This document shows positions 50,697 to 62,723 of a stretch of 64,000 bases of DNA, piece after piece. Within the stretch, counting starts at the first letter, position 1. Each line of letters begins with the position of its first letter. The DNA comes from Yoonia sp. R2331 (lineage in GTDB: Bacteria; Pseudomonadota; Alphaproteobacteria; Rhodobacterales; Rhodobacteraceae): assembly GCF_041103235.1 (NCBI RefSeq), contig NZ_JBGCUN010000001.1:2108001-2172000 (forward strand), in the 5' to 3' direction. A program made the position numbers and the translations under genes. The notes under the pieces were generated by a model. The model searched no databases. It was not told the DNA's origin and saw only the letters and a program-made list of their open reading frames with translations.

Positions 50697-52505
50697 TCAG
50701 GATTTGGAGCCTTGCGCCTTGACGTAAGTGCCCGGAGCCGCCTCAAGCACCGGATGTTTCGCGTCGCCAGGCACCCGTGCCGCGACCTTTTTGCCGGACC
50801 GTTTCGACAACCACTTGTCCCAGAGCGGCCACCACGACCCCTCGTGCTGATCGGCATCTGCTTGCCAGTCTTCCGGGGTCAGGTTCAGGTCGGGGTTGGT
50901 CCAATGGCCATATTTGTTCTTGGCGGGCGGATTGACGATCCCCGCGATATGGCCAGAGCCTGCAAGGATAAAGGTCTTGTCCTTTGATCCCATCTTCTGA
51001 ATGCCGCGATAGCTGCTTTTCCACGCCGCGATATGGTCCGTTTCGCAGGCAATCGCGCAAAGCGGCACATCCACGTCCGCGATATGGGCGCGGTCGCCTG
51101 CCACCTCGAACCCGGTGGTGGCAAATTCATCGCCCTGACACAGACCGCGCAGATATTCCTTGGCCATGCGTGCGGGCAGATTGGTGCCATCGCCGTTCCA
51201 ATACAGCAAATCAAACGCAGGTGGCGCCTGCCCCATCATGTAGCTTTTGATCGCGGGGCCATAAATCAGATCATTGGACCGCAGATAGCTGAAGGTGCGC
51301 GACATGTAGAAGCTGTCGAGCACCCCGGCCTGATCGACTTCTGCCTCGATCCCCTGCACGAAATCCTCATCCAGAAAGACACCCACCTCGCCCTGATCAG
51401 AAAAATCTGTGAGCGTGGTGAAGAACGTGGCAGAATTCACTGTTTTGTCGCCGCGATGCTTCATAAGGGCCAGCGTCAGCGACAGCGTGGTGCCTGCGAT
51501 GCAATAGCCGATTGTGTTGATCTTCTTGACGCCGCAGATGTCTTTGACCTCTGCCATGGCCTTCAGATAGCCCTCTTCGATGTAGTCACTCATCGAGGTG
51601 TCGCGATAGCTGGCATCGGGGTTCACCCAGGAAACAACAAACAGCGTGTAGCCCTGATCGACGATCCATTTGATCAGCGAGTTCTGCGGTTTGAGGTCGA
51701 GGATGTAGAATTTGTTGATCCACGGCGGGAAGATCAGCAAAGGCGTGGCATGCACTTTTTCGGTGGTCGGCGCATATTGGATCAGCTCGAACATGTGGTT
51801 GCGATAGACCACTGACCCTTCGGTCGTGGCGAGGTTTTCGCCCACATTAAAGGCATCCTTGTCCGCCAGCGTGACAACCAGATCACCGTCGTTTGCTTCC
51901 AGATCGCGGACAAGATTTTCCAGCCCTTTCACAAGGCTTTCGCCTTCGGTTTCGACCGCCAGCGACAAAGCCTCGGGGTTGGTGGCTAGGAAATTGGTGG
52001 GGCTGAACAGATCCACGATCTGCTGGCTGAAGTATTCAAGCCGCTTCTTTTCGCCCGCATCAAGGTCGGTCACGTCCTGCACCGCCTGCTGCACGGCCGC
52101 AGCGTTGATCAGGTATTGCTGCTTGATAAAGTTGAAATAGGGGTTGGTGTCCCACAATTCATTCTTGAAACGACGGTCTTTGGGGCCGGGATCTTCGGGC
52201 GCCGCGATCTTGCCTTGGGCCAGCACATGCTGCGCCTCGACAAAGTGCTTTACCGATTGCGACCAATAGCCCATCTGATGCTCGATCAGCTTGGCCGGGT
52301 TCTGCATCATTTCGGTCCAATAGGCCCCGGCGGCCTTCAAATAGAGGTCCTGACTTGGCCCTTGAAGCGCTGGTGGCACCGCCCGCGACTGACCGATCGC
52401 GCCCAAAAGACGCTGCGTCAACGCCTCGACCCGCGCAAGATTTGCCTCTAGTTTTTCAAGATTTTTACCAGATGTTGCGTCGTCTGTGACATCTTTAGTT
52501 GTCAT
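50697..52505 (-). CDS. phaC: Class I poly(3-hydroxyalkanoate) synthase
   Basis: 602-residue synthase that polymerises hydroxyacyl-CoA. The lipase-like box is GYCIAG (usual G-x-C-x-G with Cys nucleophile), catalytic His in GSGHIAG, Asp in ETDHIA; FFTTLTDFSDQG and WNGDGTNLPARM are typical class I elements. N-terminal coiled segment and the C-terminal basic tail complete the length. Transcribed on the minus strand, divergent from phaZ. Two PhaR-like sites lie in the divergent gap. 230 bases beyond its stop lies the phaP start, with the phaP promoter in between. Confidence 0.97.
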   Translation of the reverse strand: MTTKDVTDDATSGKNLEKLEANLARVEALTQRLLGAIGQSRAVPPALQGPSQDLYLKAAGAYWTEMMQNPAKLIEHQMGYWSQSVKHFVEAQHVLAQGKIAAPEDPGPKDRRFKNELWDTNPYFNFIKQQYLINAAAVQQAVQDVTDLDAGEKKRLEYFSQQIVDLFSPTNFLATNPEALSLAVETEGESLVKGLENLVRDLEANDGDLVVTLADKDAFNVGENLATTEGSVVYRNHMFELIQYAPTTEKVHATPLLIFPPWINKFYILDLKPQNSLIKWIVDQGYTLFVVSWVNPDASYRDTSMSDYIEEGYLKAMAEVKDICGVKKINTIGYCIAGTTLSLTLALMKHRGDKTVNSATFFTTLTDFSDQGEVGVFLDEDFVQGIEAEVDQAGVLDSFYMSRTFSYLRSNDLIYGPAIKSYMMGQAPPAFDLLYWNGDGTNLPARMAKEYLRGLCQGDEFATTGFEVAGDRAHIADVDVPLCAIACETDHIAAWKSSYRGIQKMGSKDKTFILAGSGHIAGIVNPPAKNKYGHWTNPDLNLTPEDWQADADQHEGSWWPLWDKWLSKRSGKKVAARVPGDAKHPVLEAAPGTYVKAQGSKS

Positions 52506-52525
52506 ATTGTATTCCCGTGACTACT

Positions 52526-52551
52526 TTGCAGGTGCAGCATTGCAAGTGCAG
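52526..52551. promoter_or_regulatory. PhaR-like tandem sites between phaC and phaZ
   Basis: Two 12-base direct repeats, TTGCAGGTGCAG (52526-52537) and TTGCAAGTGCAG (52540-52551), each one mismatch from the CTGC-N4-GCAG PhaR consensus on the other strand. They occupy the 69-base gap between divergent phaC and phaZ and could couple control of both. Confidence 0.55.
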
Positions 52552-52574
52552 TGCAACATCAGGAGCGTTCCGTA

Positions 52575-53861
52575 ATGAAGTATATGATGACCTATGACCT
52601 GATGGAAGCCACGCGCAACACGAACCAGTGGTTAGGGGCGACCGCGCGCGCATTTGCAAGCTATCCGGCCATGGCCATGACGGCCAATCCGTTCATGGAT
52701 TGGCTGGGCGCTTGGGGCGAGGTGACAGAACGCACATTCGCCCGCATGGTCGTCAAGCCGGACTGGAATATCCCCACCATTTCGATGGAAGACGGGCAGG
52801 ATCACGTGGTTGATGTGCAAACTGTTGTCAGCCGTCCCTTTGGTGATCTGATCCACTTTGACGTTGTCGGGCGCAAGCCGCTGTCCCGCCGCGTCCTGCT
52901 TGTGGCCCCGATGTCGGGCCACTATGCAACGCTGCTGCGCAAAACGGTGATCAGCCTGCTGCCCGATTGCGAGGTTTATGTCACCGACTGGCACAACGCC
53001 CGCGACATTCCTGTCAGCGCAGGAAAGTTCGATGTCGAGGATTACACGCTTTACCTTGTCGACTTCATGAAGGAACTCGGCAGCGATCTGCATATCATCG
53101 CCGTTTGTCAGCCTGCCCCGCTGGCGCTTGCCGCCACCGCCTATCTGGCCGAGGAAGACCCCAAGGCCCAGCCGCGCAGTCTGACCCTGATCGGCGGGCC
53201 GATTGATCCAGAGGCGAACCATACCGAAGTCACCGATTTCGGCCGCTCTGTCACGATGGGCCAGCTGGAAGAAACCATGATCCAACGCGTCGGGTTCAAA
53301 TATGCGGGCGTGGGCCGCATGGTCTATCCGGGGCTTTTGCAACTCGCCTCTTTCATCTCGATGAATGGTGAGATGCACAGCACCGCCTTTCGCGACCAGA
53401 TCATGAAGGTGGCGTCGGGCGAAGCCTCTGAACACGACAAGCACAACGCGTTTTATGACGAATATCTGGCCGTGATGGATATGACGGCTGAATTCTACCT
53501 GTCCACGGTGCAGCGCATCTTCAAGAACCGCGATATTGCGCGCAATGATTTTGAGGTTGCGGGCCGCACGGTCGACATTGGCAAGATCACCACCGTGGCG
53601 GTCAAGATTGTCGAGGGCGAAGATGATGACATTTCGGCCCCTGGTCAGTGCCTTGCCGCCCTTGATCTGCTGACCGGCCTGCCTGACAGCAAGAAAGCCG
53701 CACATCTGGAACCGGGCGCGGGTCACTACGGTATTTTTGCCGGTGGCAAATGGCGGCGCAACATTCGCCCCCTTGTGCTGGACTTTATTGACGCGAATGC
53801 CAAGGCACCCGCCACGCGCAAACGCGCCAAGACGGGCGGCAAGGTCGTCAACCTCAAGTGA
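52575..53861 (+). CDS. phaZ: Intracellular PHB/PHA depolymerase
   Basis: 428-residue intracellular depolymerase that hydrolyses storage PHB. The family has a Cys nucleophile rather than Ser; here it is in AVCQPAPLAL near residue 180, with SGHYATLLRKTVISLLPDCEVYVTDWHNARDIP earlier and EPGAGHYGIFAGGKWR supplying the His. Start at 52575 is backed by an AGGAG site nine bases upstream. The C-terminal tail is Lys/Arg-rich. Divergent from phaC. Confidence 0.93.
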   Translation: MKYMMTYDLMEATRNTNQWLGATARAFASYPAMAMTANPFMDWLGAWGEVTERTFARMVVKPDWNIPTISMEDGQDHVVDVQTVVSRPFGDLIHFDVVGRKPLSRRVLLVAPMSGHYATLLRKTVISLLPDCEVYVTDWHNARDIPVSAGKFDVEDYTLYLVDFMKELGSDLHIIAVCQPAPLALAATAYLAEEDPKAQPRSLTLIGGPIDPEANHTEVTDFGRSVTMGQLEETMIQRVGFKYAGVGRMVYPGLLQLASFISMNGEMHSTAFRDQIMKVASGEASEHDKHNAFYDEYLAVMDMTAEFYLSTVQRIFKNRDIARNDFEVAGRTVDIGKITTVAVKIVEGEDDDISAPGQCLAALDLLTGLPDSKKAAHLEPGAGHYGIFAGGKWRRNIRPLVLDFIDANAKAPATRKRAKTGGKVVNLK

Positions 53862-53973
53862 GTCTCTGCGGGCACAGTTGACCCGCGCGTAAATCGGGCC
53901 CCTTCGAAAAGTGGACCGCGCCGCCGCATCCCGTGATAAGATGCTGCAAAGGCGTGCGACGATCAGAGGGACC

Positions 53974-54549
53974 ATGACCGACAGCACCACGTTTTCCTGC
54001 GCTTGTGGCACAATCCACGGTGTCCTGACGGATGTGTCCGAAAAGACCGGCACGGGTATCGTCTGCCATTGTTCCCAATGCCGCGCGGCAGAGGTTTATC
54101 TGGATCAACCCGATCCCGAAGACGACGGCGTTGCGATCTTTCAAACCACCTGTGATCACGTCACCTTTCATACCGGTGCCGACAAGATGTATGCCTTCAG
54201 CTTTGAAGAGGGCAAGCTGATCCGCTGGTATGCAAGTTGCTGTAAAGTCCCGCTTTTCAACACGATGGCCGAACCCAAAAGTGGCTTTGTCGGGGTGATC
54301 GTGGACCGGTTGGCCGACACCAGCCCGTTGGGGCGCATCCGCGCGATGCTGTATCAGCGTGATGAAAAGGGCAAGCAATCGCATAGTGGTTTGCGCCATG
54401 TCATTGCAGGCGGAACCAAGCGCGCGGCGCGAATGCGGTTGACCGGAAAATGGAAGAAGAGCCCCTTTTTCGGCAAGTCAGGCAAGCCGATCAAGAAGGT
54501 GCATGTGCTCAGCGATATTGAAAAGCATCAATTGCCGCTGAAAGACTGA
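53974..54549 (+). CDS. GFA-like zinc protein (DUF6151 family)
   Basis: 191-residue protein with the Cys pairs of the glutathione-dependent formaldehyde-activating (GFA) fold: CACGTIHG (residues 9-16), CHCSQCR (about 31-37) and WYASCCKVPL (about 86-95), which together form two zinc sites. The extended C-terminal half with basic residues sets it in DUF6151, as I recall. No formaldehyde pathway genes are near. A good ribosome site (GAGGGACC) precedes the ATG at 53974. Function unknown beyond zinc binding. Confidence 0.75.
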   Translation: MTDSTTFSCACGTIHGVLTDVSEKTGTGIVCHCSQCRAAEVYLDQPDPEDDGVAIFQTTCDHVTFHTGADKMYAFSFEEGKLIRWYASCCKVPLFNTMAEPKSGFVGVIVDRLADTSPLGRIRAMLYQRDEKGKQSHSGLRHVIAGGTKRAARMRLTGKWKKSPFFGKSGKPIKKVHVLSDIEKHQLPLKD

Positions 54550-54582
54550 CGCGAGGCCGTTTCCGGCCCCGCGCCCATTTCA

Positions 54583-56871
<2,289 letters not shown>

Positions 56872-57795
56872 ATGAAAAACGTCACCCTCAAGCAGTTCCG
56901 CTATTTTGAGGCTTTGGCCCAGACCGGCCACTTTGGGCGGGCGGCGGATATCTGCGGCATCAGCCAGCCGGCCCTGTCGATGCAGATCAAAGAGCTGGAG
57001 ACATCGCTGGGGGCGGTGCTGTTTGAGCGTGGCCCCCGGCAGGTGCAATTGTCGCAGTTTGGGGAATCGCTACGCAGCCGCACCCGTGACATCCTGCGCG
57101 CGGTGGACGAGCTAGGCGATCTGGCGCGCGCCAGTCAGGACGGCATGGTCGGCCGCATCCGGATTGGCGTGATCCCCACGATTGCCCCTTATTTGCTGCC
57201 GCGCTTGATCGGACAGTTGCAGGACCAGCACAGTGGGCTGGACATTCACATCCGCGAAACCCTGACCCCGCGCCTGATTGAAGAGTTGACCGATGGCCGG
57301 ATTGATACCGCCATTGTGGCCTTGCCCGTGTCAGAACCTGCCTTTGAAGAAGTGGCCTTGTTTGAGGAAAACTTTGTCCTGATCCGCCCGGCCGCCGAGA
57401 CCGACCGCCCGGTGCCCAACGCAGATGCCCTGCGCGAAATGCGCCTGTTGCTGCTGGAAGAGGGCCATTGCTTTCGCGATCAGGCCCTGTCGTTTTGCAG
57501 CCTGCCGACCGTGCGCCCGCACGAAGGGTTGGACGGCAGTTCGCTGTCGACATTGGTTCAGATGGTCGGCGCAGGCCTGGGTGTAACGCTATTGCCCGAC
57601 ATGGCGGTCAGTGTCGAAACCCGGTCCGCAGATGTGGCTGTCGCGCGGTTTCCCGCGCCGCAACCAACCCGCACCATCGGGATGATCTGGCGCAAGACCA
57701 GCCCGCTGACCGAACAGCTGACCGAGATTTCGCGGGTGGTTAAGGCCGCCGCTAGCGCAGGATCAGTGGGGCGCTCATCCAGTCGCGCAGGATGA
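56872..57795 (+). CDS. oxyR: OxyR, LysR-type peroxide sensor
   Basis: 307-residue LysR regulator. N-terminal HTH: FRYFEALAQTGHFGRAADICGISQPALSMQIKELE. The redox pair is preserved: EGHCFRDQALSFC has Cys residues nine apart, the spacing of Cys199-Cys208 in E. coli OxyR. Peroxide would form the disulfide and activate katG, divergently transcribed. Its last 44 bases overlap, tail to tail, the 3' end of the opposite-strand alpha/beta hydrolase gene. Confidence 0.95.
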   Translation: MKNVTLKQFRYFEALAQTGHFGRAADICGISQPALSMQIKELETSLGAVLFERGPRQVQLSQFGESLRSRTRDILRAVDELGDLARASQDGMVGRIRIGVIPTIAPYLLPRLIGQLQDQHSGLDIHIRETLTPRLIEELTDGRIDTAIVALPVSEPAFEEVALFEENFVLIRPAAETDRPVPNADALREMRLLLLEEGHCFRDQALSFCSLPTVRPHEGLDGSSLSTLVQMVGAGLGVTLLPDMAVSVETRSADVAVARFPAPQPTRTIGMIWRKTSPLTEQLTEISRVVKAAASAGSVGRSSSRAG

Positions 57796-58465
57796 TGTTC
57801 GTTGCCACAGGTTCTTCGAGCGTGGGCAAGTGCCCGGCGCCTGCGATCACTTCAAGCTTACCGTAGGGGATCAGTTCTGACATGAATTCGTGCCGCCTGA
57901 CCGGCAGCAAGGTGTCATCCTGCCCGCAGATCACAACGGCGGGCTGTTTGATCTTGCGCAGCGTGGTCTGCTGATCGCGCCTGCGCTGCATGGCGCGGGC
58001 CTGTTTGACGTAGGCCTCTGCCCCGTTGGAATGGGCCATATCAGTGACCATCTGGTTGATCGCCATGCGCAACGGTCCCGGAGACAGGTAATCAGGGCTC
58101 ATTTCAGTGGCGATGACATCTGCGAACCGCCCGGATCGCGCGGCCACAATCAAGGGTTCGCGCGCCGATGCGGCCTCTGGCGTGTCGGCCTGGGCGGTGG
58201 TGCTGATCAGCGCAATGCGGTTGACCCGCTCAGGCGCGCGGCGCAGCACCTCAAGCGCCACAGCGCCCCCCATGCCCATGCCTGCCAGTGCGAATTTTGG
58301 CGGGGCCCAATCGAGAATCTGGCTGGCGATTTCTTCTGTTCGCTCGCCAAAGTGGGTTGGCGCGAACATGATCGGATAGTCACGGGACAGCCCGTCGATC
58401 TGCGGCGAAAACACCCGCGCATCGCACAGCATCGGTGGCACCAGCACCAGTGGTTCGCGTGTCAT
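57752..58465 (-). CDS. Alpha/beta-hydrolase-fold protein lacking the nucleophile Ser
   Basis: 237-residue alpha/beta hydrolase. The nucleophile elbow, normally G-x-S-x-G, reads G62-M63-G64-M65-G66, so Gly replaces Ser. The acid (GQDDTLLP, about 181) and His (GAGHLPTLEEP, about 208) remain. Either the protein is a non-hydrolytic member (binding or lyase-type) or it uses another residue. Overlaps the oxyR 3' end. Substrate unknown. Confidence 0.78.
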   Translation of the reverse strand: MTREPLVLVPPMLCDARVFSPQIDGLSRDYPIMFAPTHFGERTEEIASQILDWAPPKFALAGMGMGGAVALEVLRRAPERVNRIALISTTAQADTPEAASAREPLIVAARSGRFADVIATEMSPDYLSPGPLRMAINQMVTDMAHSNGAEAYVKQARAMQRRRDQQTTLRKIKQPAVVICGQDDTLLPVRRHEFMSELIPYGKLEVIAGAGHLPTLEEPVATNIILRDWMSAPLILR

Positions 58466-58534
58466 GACTGCCCTGTATCCCGTTCTTTTGCCGCACTGTG
58501 CCGCGCGGGCGCGCGGGCGGCAAGTGCCAAAGGG

Positions 58535-59884
58535 TCAGCCGTGCGAGGATACGTGTCGCGACGCAGGACGGTAGATCGCCAGAAGGCCCAGAATGGACAG
58601 CACAAAGATGCCCGCAGGCACCAGCGTCAGTGCCAGTTTCAGCGCGCCCAGCGCCTCGGGCGTCTGATCCACAACGCCCGATGTGGACGACACCCAGCCA
58701 GAAGCTGACAGGATCAGGCCCAGCACCAGAGGTGCCACCGCATTGGCGACCTTTTGACCAAAAAGCCAGACCGCGGAAAACGCGCCTTCGATCGCCTCGC
58801 CCGTCTCGGACCGGGTGACATCCATCAAGTCTGGATACATCGCCCAGGGAATTTGCTGGTAGGCCCCGTTGGTAAACCCCGCGCACAGGAACAAGAGCGC
58901 CATGACGGTCACCCCTGTCGCTGGGAGCGACAGCCAGATCACGACCAGCACCCCGATATAAAGCACAACCCCCACAATCAGCGCCCATGTCTTGCCCAAC
59001 CCGGCAGAGGTTTTGACCCATACATATTGCGACAGCACAGATCCCACGATGAACATCGCAAAGAGGGAGGAAAAGATGCCAAGCGCCGATGCCAACCCCG
59101 ACAAAGGGCTGCTGCCATCATCCGCCATCAGGTAAAGGGCGGCCAATTGCAGCCCTGCCGCTATCATCGCCACGGCCAGCGTCAGCAGGCCGTAGAGCAG
59201 CACCAGAATAACAAAGGCGCGGTTGCCCAGCACCAGACGCAGCACAGTCGTAAATTGACCTTGGGCTGCGGCCTCGATCTTGGGCGCGCGGCGGGTAAAC
59301 CACAACATCCCCCAGATCGTGAGCACCACAACCGGCGAGACCATCAGCACCGCGCTGAAATAGCCCGCGCGCGTATCGCCCGCCAGTGCGGGCACCAAAG
59401 CCCCCGCCGTCAGTAAGCCAAGCGAGGCAAAGGTCATGCGAAAGGCCATCATCGTGGATCGTTCGCGCGGGTCCTGCGTCATCTCTCCGGCCATTGCGCC
59501 ATAGGGGATGGCGACAAACGTAAAACCAATGGTCGCGACCCCGAAAAAGGCAATGACCCAAAGGGCGTTGGATTGCCACGTCATGCCTTCGGGCACGGCA
59601 AAAAGGCCCACAATCCCGCCTGCCAGCACCAGTGCGCCGATGAATATCCATGGTACCCGGCGGCCCCAGCGGCTGTTGGTGCGATCCGAAAAGAACCCGA
59701 CCAACGGGTCCGTCACCACGTCAAAGGCCAGCACCGCAAAGGTCACAAGCCCCGCCACATCCGCAGGCACGCCCAGAAATGTGGTCAGGTAGGTAAAGAC
59801 CAGCAGTTGCTTGACCACCACAAAGACGTTGATGCCCATGTCGGCCAGGCCCCAGCCTGCCTTTTGCCCCAGTGATAGCGCCAT
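58535..59884 (-). CDS. MFS transporter of the GPH (MelB-like) cation symporter family
   Basis: 449-residue inner-membrane protein with about twelve helices. KAGWGLADMGINVFVVVKQLLVFTYLTTFLG at the start and DVVTDPLVGFFSDRTNSRWGRRVPWIF between helices two and three are typical of MFS_2/GPH transporters, which move glycosides, carnitine or other solutes with a cation. No substrate can be named. The start at 59884 has a GGGAGGGG site. A short gap of 69 bases separates it from the hydrolase gene on the same strand. Confidence 0.87.
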   Translation of the reverse strand: MALSLGQKAGWGLADMGINVFVVVKQLLVFTYLTTFLGVPADVAGLVTFAVLAFDVVTDPLVGFFSDRTNSRWGRRVPWIFIGALVLAGGIVGLFAVPEGMTWQSNALWVIAFFGVATIGFTFVAIPYGAMAGEMTQDPRERSTMMAFRMTFASLGLLTAGALVPALAGDTRAGYFSAVLMVSPVVVLTIWGMLWFTRRAPKIEAAAQGQFTTVLRLVLGNRAFVILVLLYGLLTLAVAMIAAGLQLAALYLMADDGSSPLSGLASALGIFSSLFAMFIVGSVLSQYVWVKTSAGLGKTWALIVGVVLYIGVLVVIWLSLPATGVTVMALLFLCAGFTNGAYQQIPWAMYPDLMDVTRSETGEAIEGAFSAVWLFGQKVANAVAPLVLGLILSASGWVSSTSGVVDQTPEALGALKLALTLVPAGIFVLSILGLLAIYRPASRHVSSHG

Positions 59885-60078
59885 TGTCCCCTCCCCCAAG
59901 GATTTTGAGCACCCTAGGGCGGGGGTCGCTTTGCCACCAGTAAGACGTGGCGTCGATTTGCATCGCGGGCCAAGCAGCCTCTGCTGTTGACACGCTTGCC
60001 CAGTTGCGAAAAAAGCGCGGCACGACATAACCCGCAACCGGGCGTTCCGTGGGCGCCAAACTGACGAGGAGAGCCGAT

Positions 60079-62073
60079 ATGGCCCAAATCTCTCTGACAT
60101 TTCCTGACGGCAATAAACGTGACTATGACGCGGGCATTACCCCTGCGGATGTGGCGGCCGATATCTCATCCAGCCTGCGCAAGAAAGCGATCAGTGCGAC
60201 CGTGAACGGTCAGCACTGGGATTTGCAGTGGCCGATTGAGGCGGATGCCGACATCGCCCTGCACACGATGAAGGACGAAGATCAGGCGCTGGAACTGGTG
60301 CGCCATGACCTTGCGCACATCATGGCCCGCGCTGTGCAAGAGATTTGGCCCGATGTGCAGGTCACTATCGGCCCGGTGATCAAGGACGGCTGGTACTATG
60401 ACTTTGACCGCAAAGAGCCGTTTGTGCCCGAAGACCTTGCCGCGATCGAAAAGAAGATGAAAGAGATCATCAACAAGCGTGATGAGGTCCGGACAGAGGT
60501 TTGGGACCGCGACCGCGCGATCAAGCATTATCAGGAGGCGGGCGAGCCTTATAAGGTGGAACTGATCGACGCCATTCCCGGCGACGAGCCGCTGCGCATG
60601 TATTGGCACGGCGACTGGCAAGACCTCTGCCGTGGTCCGCATTTGCAAAACACCGGTCAGGTGCCCGGTGACTGTTTTAAGCTGATGTCGATTGCCGGGG
60701 CCTATTGGCGCGGTGATTCAAACCGCCCGATGCTGCAACGGATTTATGGTGCGGCCTTCACCAACAAGGAAGGTCTCAAGCAGCATATGCACCGGCTGGA
60801 AGAGGCCGCCAAACGCGACCACCGCAAGCTGGGCCGCGAAATGGGTCTGTTCCACATGCAGGAAGAAGCCCCCGGTCAGGTGTTCTGGCACCCCAACGGC
60901 TGGACAATCTATACCGAGTTGCAGGACTTTGTGCGCCGCAAGCAACGCGCTGGCGGCTATGTCGAGGTGAACACACCGCAGGTCGTGGACCGCAAGCTGT
61001 GGGAGCAATCCGGCCATTGGGAAAAGTTTCAGGAAAGCATGTTCATCGTTGAGGTGGACGAGAGCCGGACAGAAGACGGTGAAAACGCCCAGAACTTTGA
61101 CGAACGCGTCAATGATCCCAAACACACGCGGGTCAATGCGCTGAAACCGATGAACTGTCCCTGTCACGTGCAGATTTTCAATCAAGGCCTGAAATCATAT
61201 CGCGACCTGCCCTTGCGCATGGCCGAGTTCGGATCATGCGCGCGCTATGAACCATCCGGCGCGTTACATGGCATCATGCGGGTACGGGGATTCACGCAGG
61301 ACGATGGGCACATCTTTTGCCGCGAAGACCAGATCGAATCTGAGACAGCTGTCTACATCGACTTTCTGTCGTCCATGTACCGCGACCTTGGGTTTACTGA
61401 ATTCAAGGTCAAATTCAGCGACCGCCCTGAAAAACGGGCCGGCACGGACGAGACGTGGGACAAGGCCGAACAGGCGTTGCTGTCCGCGACCCGCGCGGCA
61501 GGCATTGAGCCTGAATTGAACCCCGGCGAAGGGGCGTTCTACGGGCCGAAGCTGGAATTCGTGCTGACCGATGCCATTGGCCGGGACTGGCAGTGCGGCA
61601 CCCATCAGGTAGATTTCGTGCTGCCCGAACGGCTGGACGCGGATTACATCGGTGAGGACGGCAACAAGCACCGCCCCGTCATGCTGCACCGCGCGACGCT
61701 GGGGTCATTTGAGCGTTTCATCGGCATCCTGATCGAAGAACACGCCGGTAAACTGCCGTTCTGGTTGGCCCCGCGTCAGGTGGTTGTGGCGACGATTGTG
61801 TCCGACGCAGATGATTATGCGCTGGAAGTGGTCGAGATGCTCAAAGCCGCTGGCGTTAGGGCCGAGGCTGATCTGCGCAACGAGAAGATCAATTACAAGG
61901 TCCGCGAACATTCCGTCGGCAAGGTGCCGGTGATCCTGGCCATTGGTGCGCGCGAAGTGGAAGAGCGGACCGTGTCCATGCGGCGGCTGGGCGAAAAGCA
62001 ATCCAGCGTCGATGGGATTGAGGCCGTCACGGCGGCGCTGAAGCTGGAAGCAACACCACCTGATCTGCGCTAA
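60079..62073 (+). CDS. thrS: Threonyl-tRNA synthetase
   Basis: 664-residue class II synthetase charging tRNA-Thr. TGS domain at the N terminus ([19 protein letters not shown]), editing domain with [18 protein letters not shown] (HxxxH) and DLCRGPH, catalytic core with [41 protein letters not shown] and a C-terminal anticodon domain from about residue 560 ([10 protein letters not shown]). AGGAG precedes the ATG. Alone in its direction, with its own terminator. Confidence 0.98.
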   Translation: MAQISLTFPDGNKRDYDAGITPADVAADISSSLRKKAISATVNGQHWDLQWPIEADADIALHTMKDEDQALELVRHDLAHIMARAVQEIWPDVQVTIGPVIKDGWYYDFDRKEPFVPEDLAAIEKKMKEIINKRDEVRTEVWDRDRAIKHYQEAGEPYKVELIDAIPGDEPLRMYWHGDWQDLCRGPHLQNTGQVPGDCFKLMSIAGAYWRGDSNRPMLQRIYGAAFTNKEGLKQHMHRLEEAAKRDHRKLGREMGLFHMQEEAPGQVFWHPNGWTIYTELQDFVRRKQRAGGYVEVNTPQVVDRKLWEQSGHWEKFQESMFIVEVDESRTEDGENAQNFDERVNDPKHTRVNALKPMNCPCHVQIFNQGLKSYRDLPLRMAEFGSCARYEPSGALHGIMRVRGFTQDDGHIFCREDQIESETAVYIDFLSSMYRDLGFTEFKVKFSDRPEKRAGTDETWDKAEQALLSATRAAGIEPELNPGEGAFYGPKLEFVLTDAIGRDWQCGTHQVDFVLPERLDADYIGEDGNKHRPVMLHRATLGSFERFIGILIEEHAGKLPFWLAPRQVVVATIVSDADDYALEVVEMLKAAGVRAEADLRNEKINYKVREHSVGKVPVILAIGAREVEERTVSMRRLGEKQSSVDGIEAVTAALKLEATPPDLR

Positions 62074-62148
62074 GGCCGGCCTGTAACAATCCGTGAGCGC
62101 CATTTTCGCGACCCGCCAGAGTGTTACAAACCAAAGCCCGAAATTGAA

Positions 62149-62179
62149 ACAAACCCGCCGTCCAGCACAGCGGGTTTGT
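62149..62179 (+). terminator. Hairpin terminator after thrS
   Basis: A perfect 10-bp stem (acaaacccgc / gcgggtttgt) with an 11-base loop, followed by cattttcgg, 76 bases after the thrS stop. No gene is visible between it and the bufferin start at 62362; the remaining leader of about 180 bases holds no promoter I can name. Confidence 0.75.
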
Positions 62180-62361
62180 CATTTTCGGCCCTTTTTCGCC
62201 TGTGACCGCCTGTCGCAGGCCAAATTCGGCTCACTTGACCTCACCGACGCGTGACCCACGCCTCTGTGAGTGGATTGCGCAGGGCTGCCACGTTTAGTGT
62301 TTGGTCATCCCCTGATGGGATACGACCTGAACTGAACCAAAGTCCAAAAGGAAAACTCCTC

Positions 62362-62664
62362 ATGTCTAAGATGACCAACACTCTGCTCGTTGCTTCTGCT
62401 GTTGCTACCGCTGTTGCCGGTGTCGCCACAAACGCAACCGCACAAGAAAACGAAAAGTGCTACGGTGTCTCGCTGGCTGGCGAAAACGACTGTGCTGCTG
62501 GCCCCGGCACAACTTGCGCCGGTACATCCACTGTTGACTATCAGGGCAACGCCTGGACCCTGGTGCCTGCTGGCACATGTGCTGACATGGAACTGCCTGC
62601 ACAGGCTGACGGTTCTGCACGCATGGGTTCGCTGGAAGCACAAGACCGCGACCTGCCTGCATAA
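62362..62664 (+). CDS. bufA: BufA1-type bufferin precursor (DUF2282)
   Basis: 100-residue precursor of the copper-binding peptide class called bufferins. A signal peptide (about residues 1-27, ending NATAQ) precedes the core with four Cys in the patterns [22 protein letters not shown] and VPAGTCADM. BufB modifies such Cys to thiooxazole-type heterocycles that bind copper; the peptide then acts in the periplasm. The order bufA-bufB-bufC in the window matches known operons. The AAGGAAAAC site precedes the ATG. Confidence 0.9.
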   Translation: MSKMTNTLLVASAVATAVAGVATNATAQENEKCYGVSLAGENDCAAGPGTTCAGTSTVDYQGNAWTLVPAGTCADMELPAQADGSARMGSLEAQDRDLPA

Positions 62665-62723
62665 GTATGCTAACAGGGTGGGCAAAATGCCCACCCTACC
62701 CTGACGTCCAAAGGTCCGAACCG

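Noticed and set aside
52632-54053. 473-codon minus-strand frame opposite phaZ
   Set aside because: Antisense to phaZ, which has strong family support and a good ribosome site.
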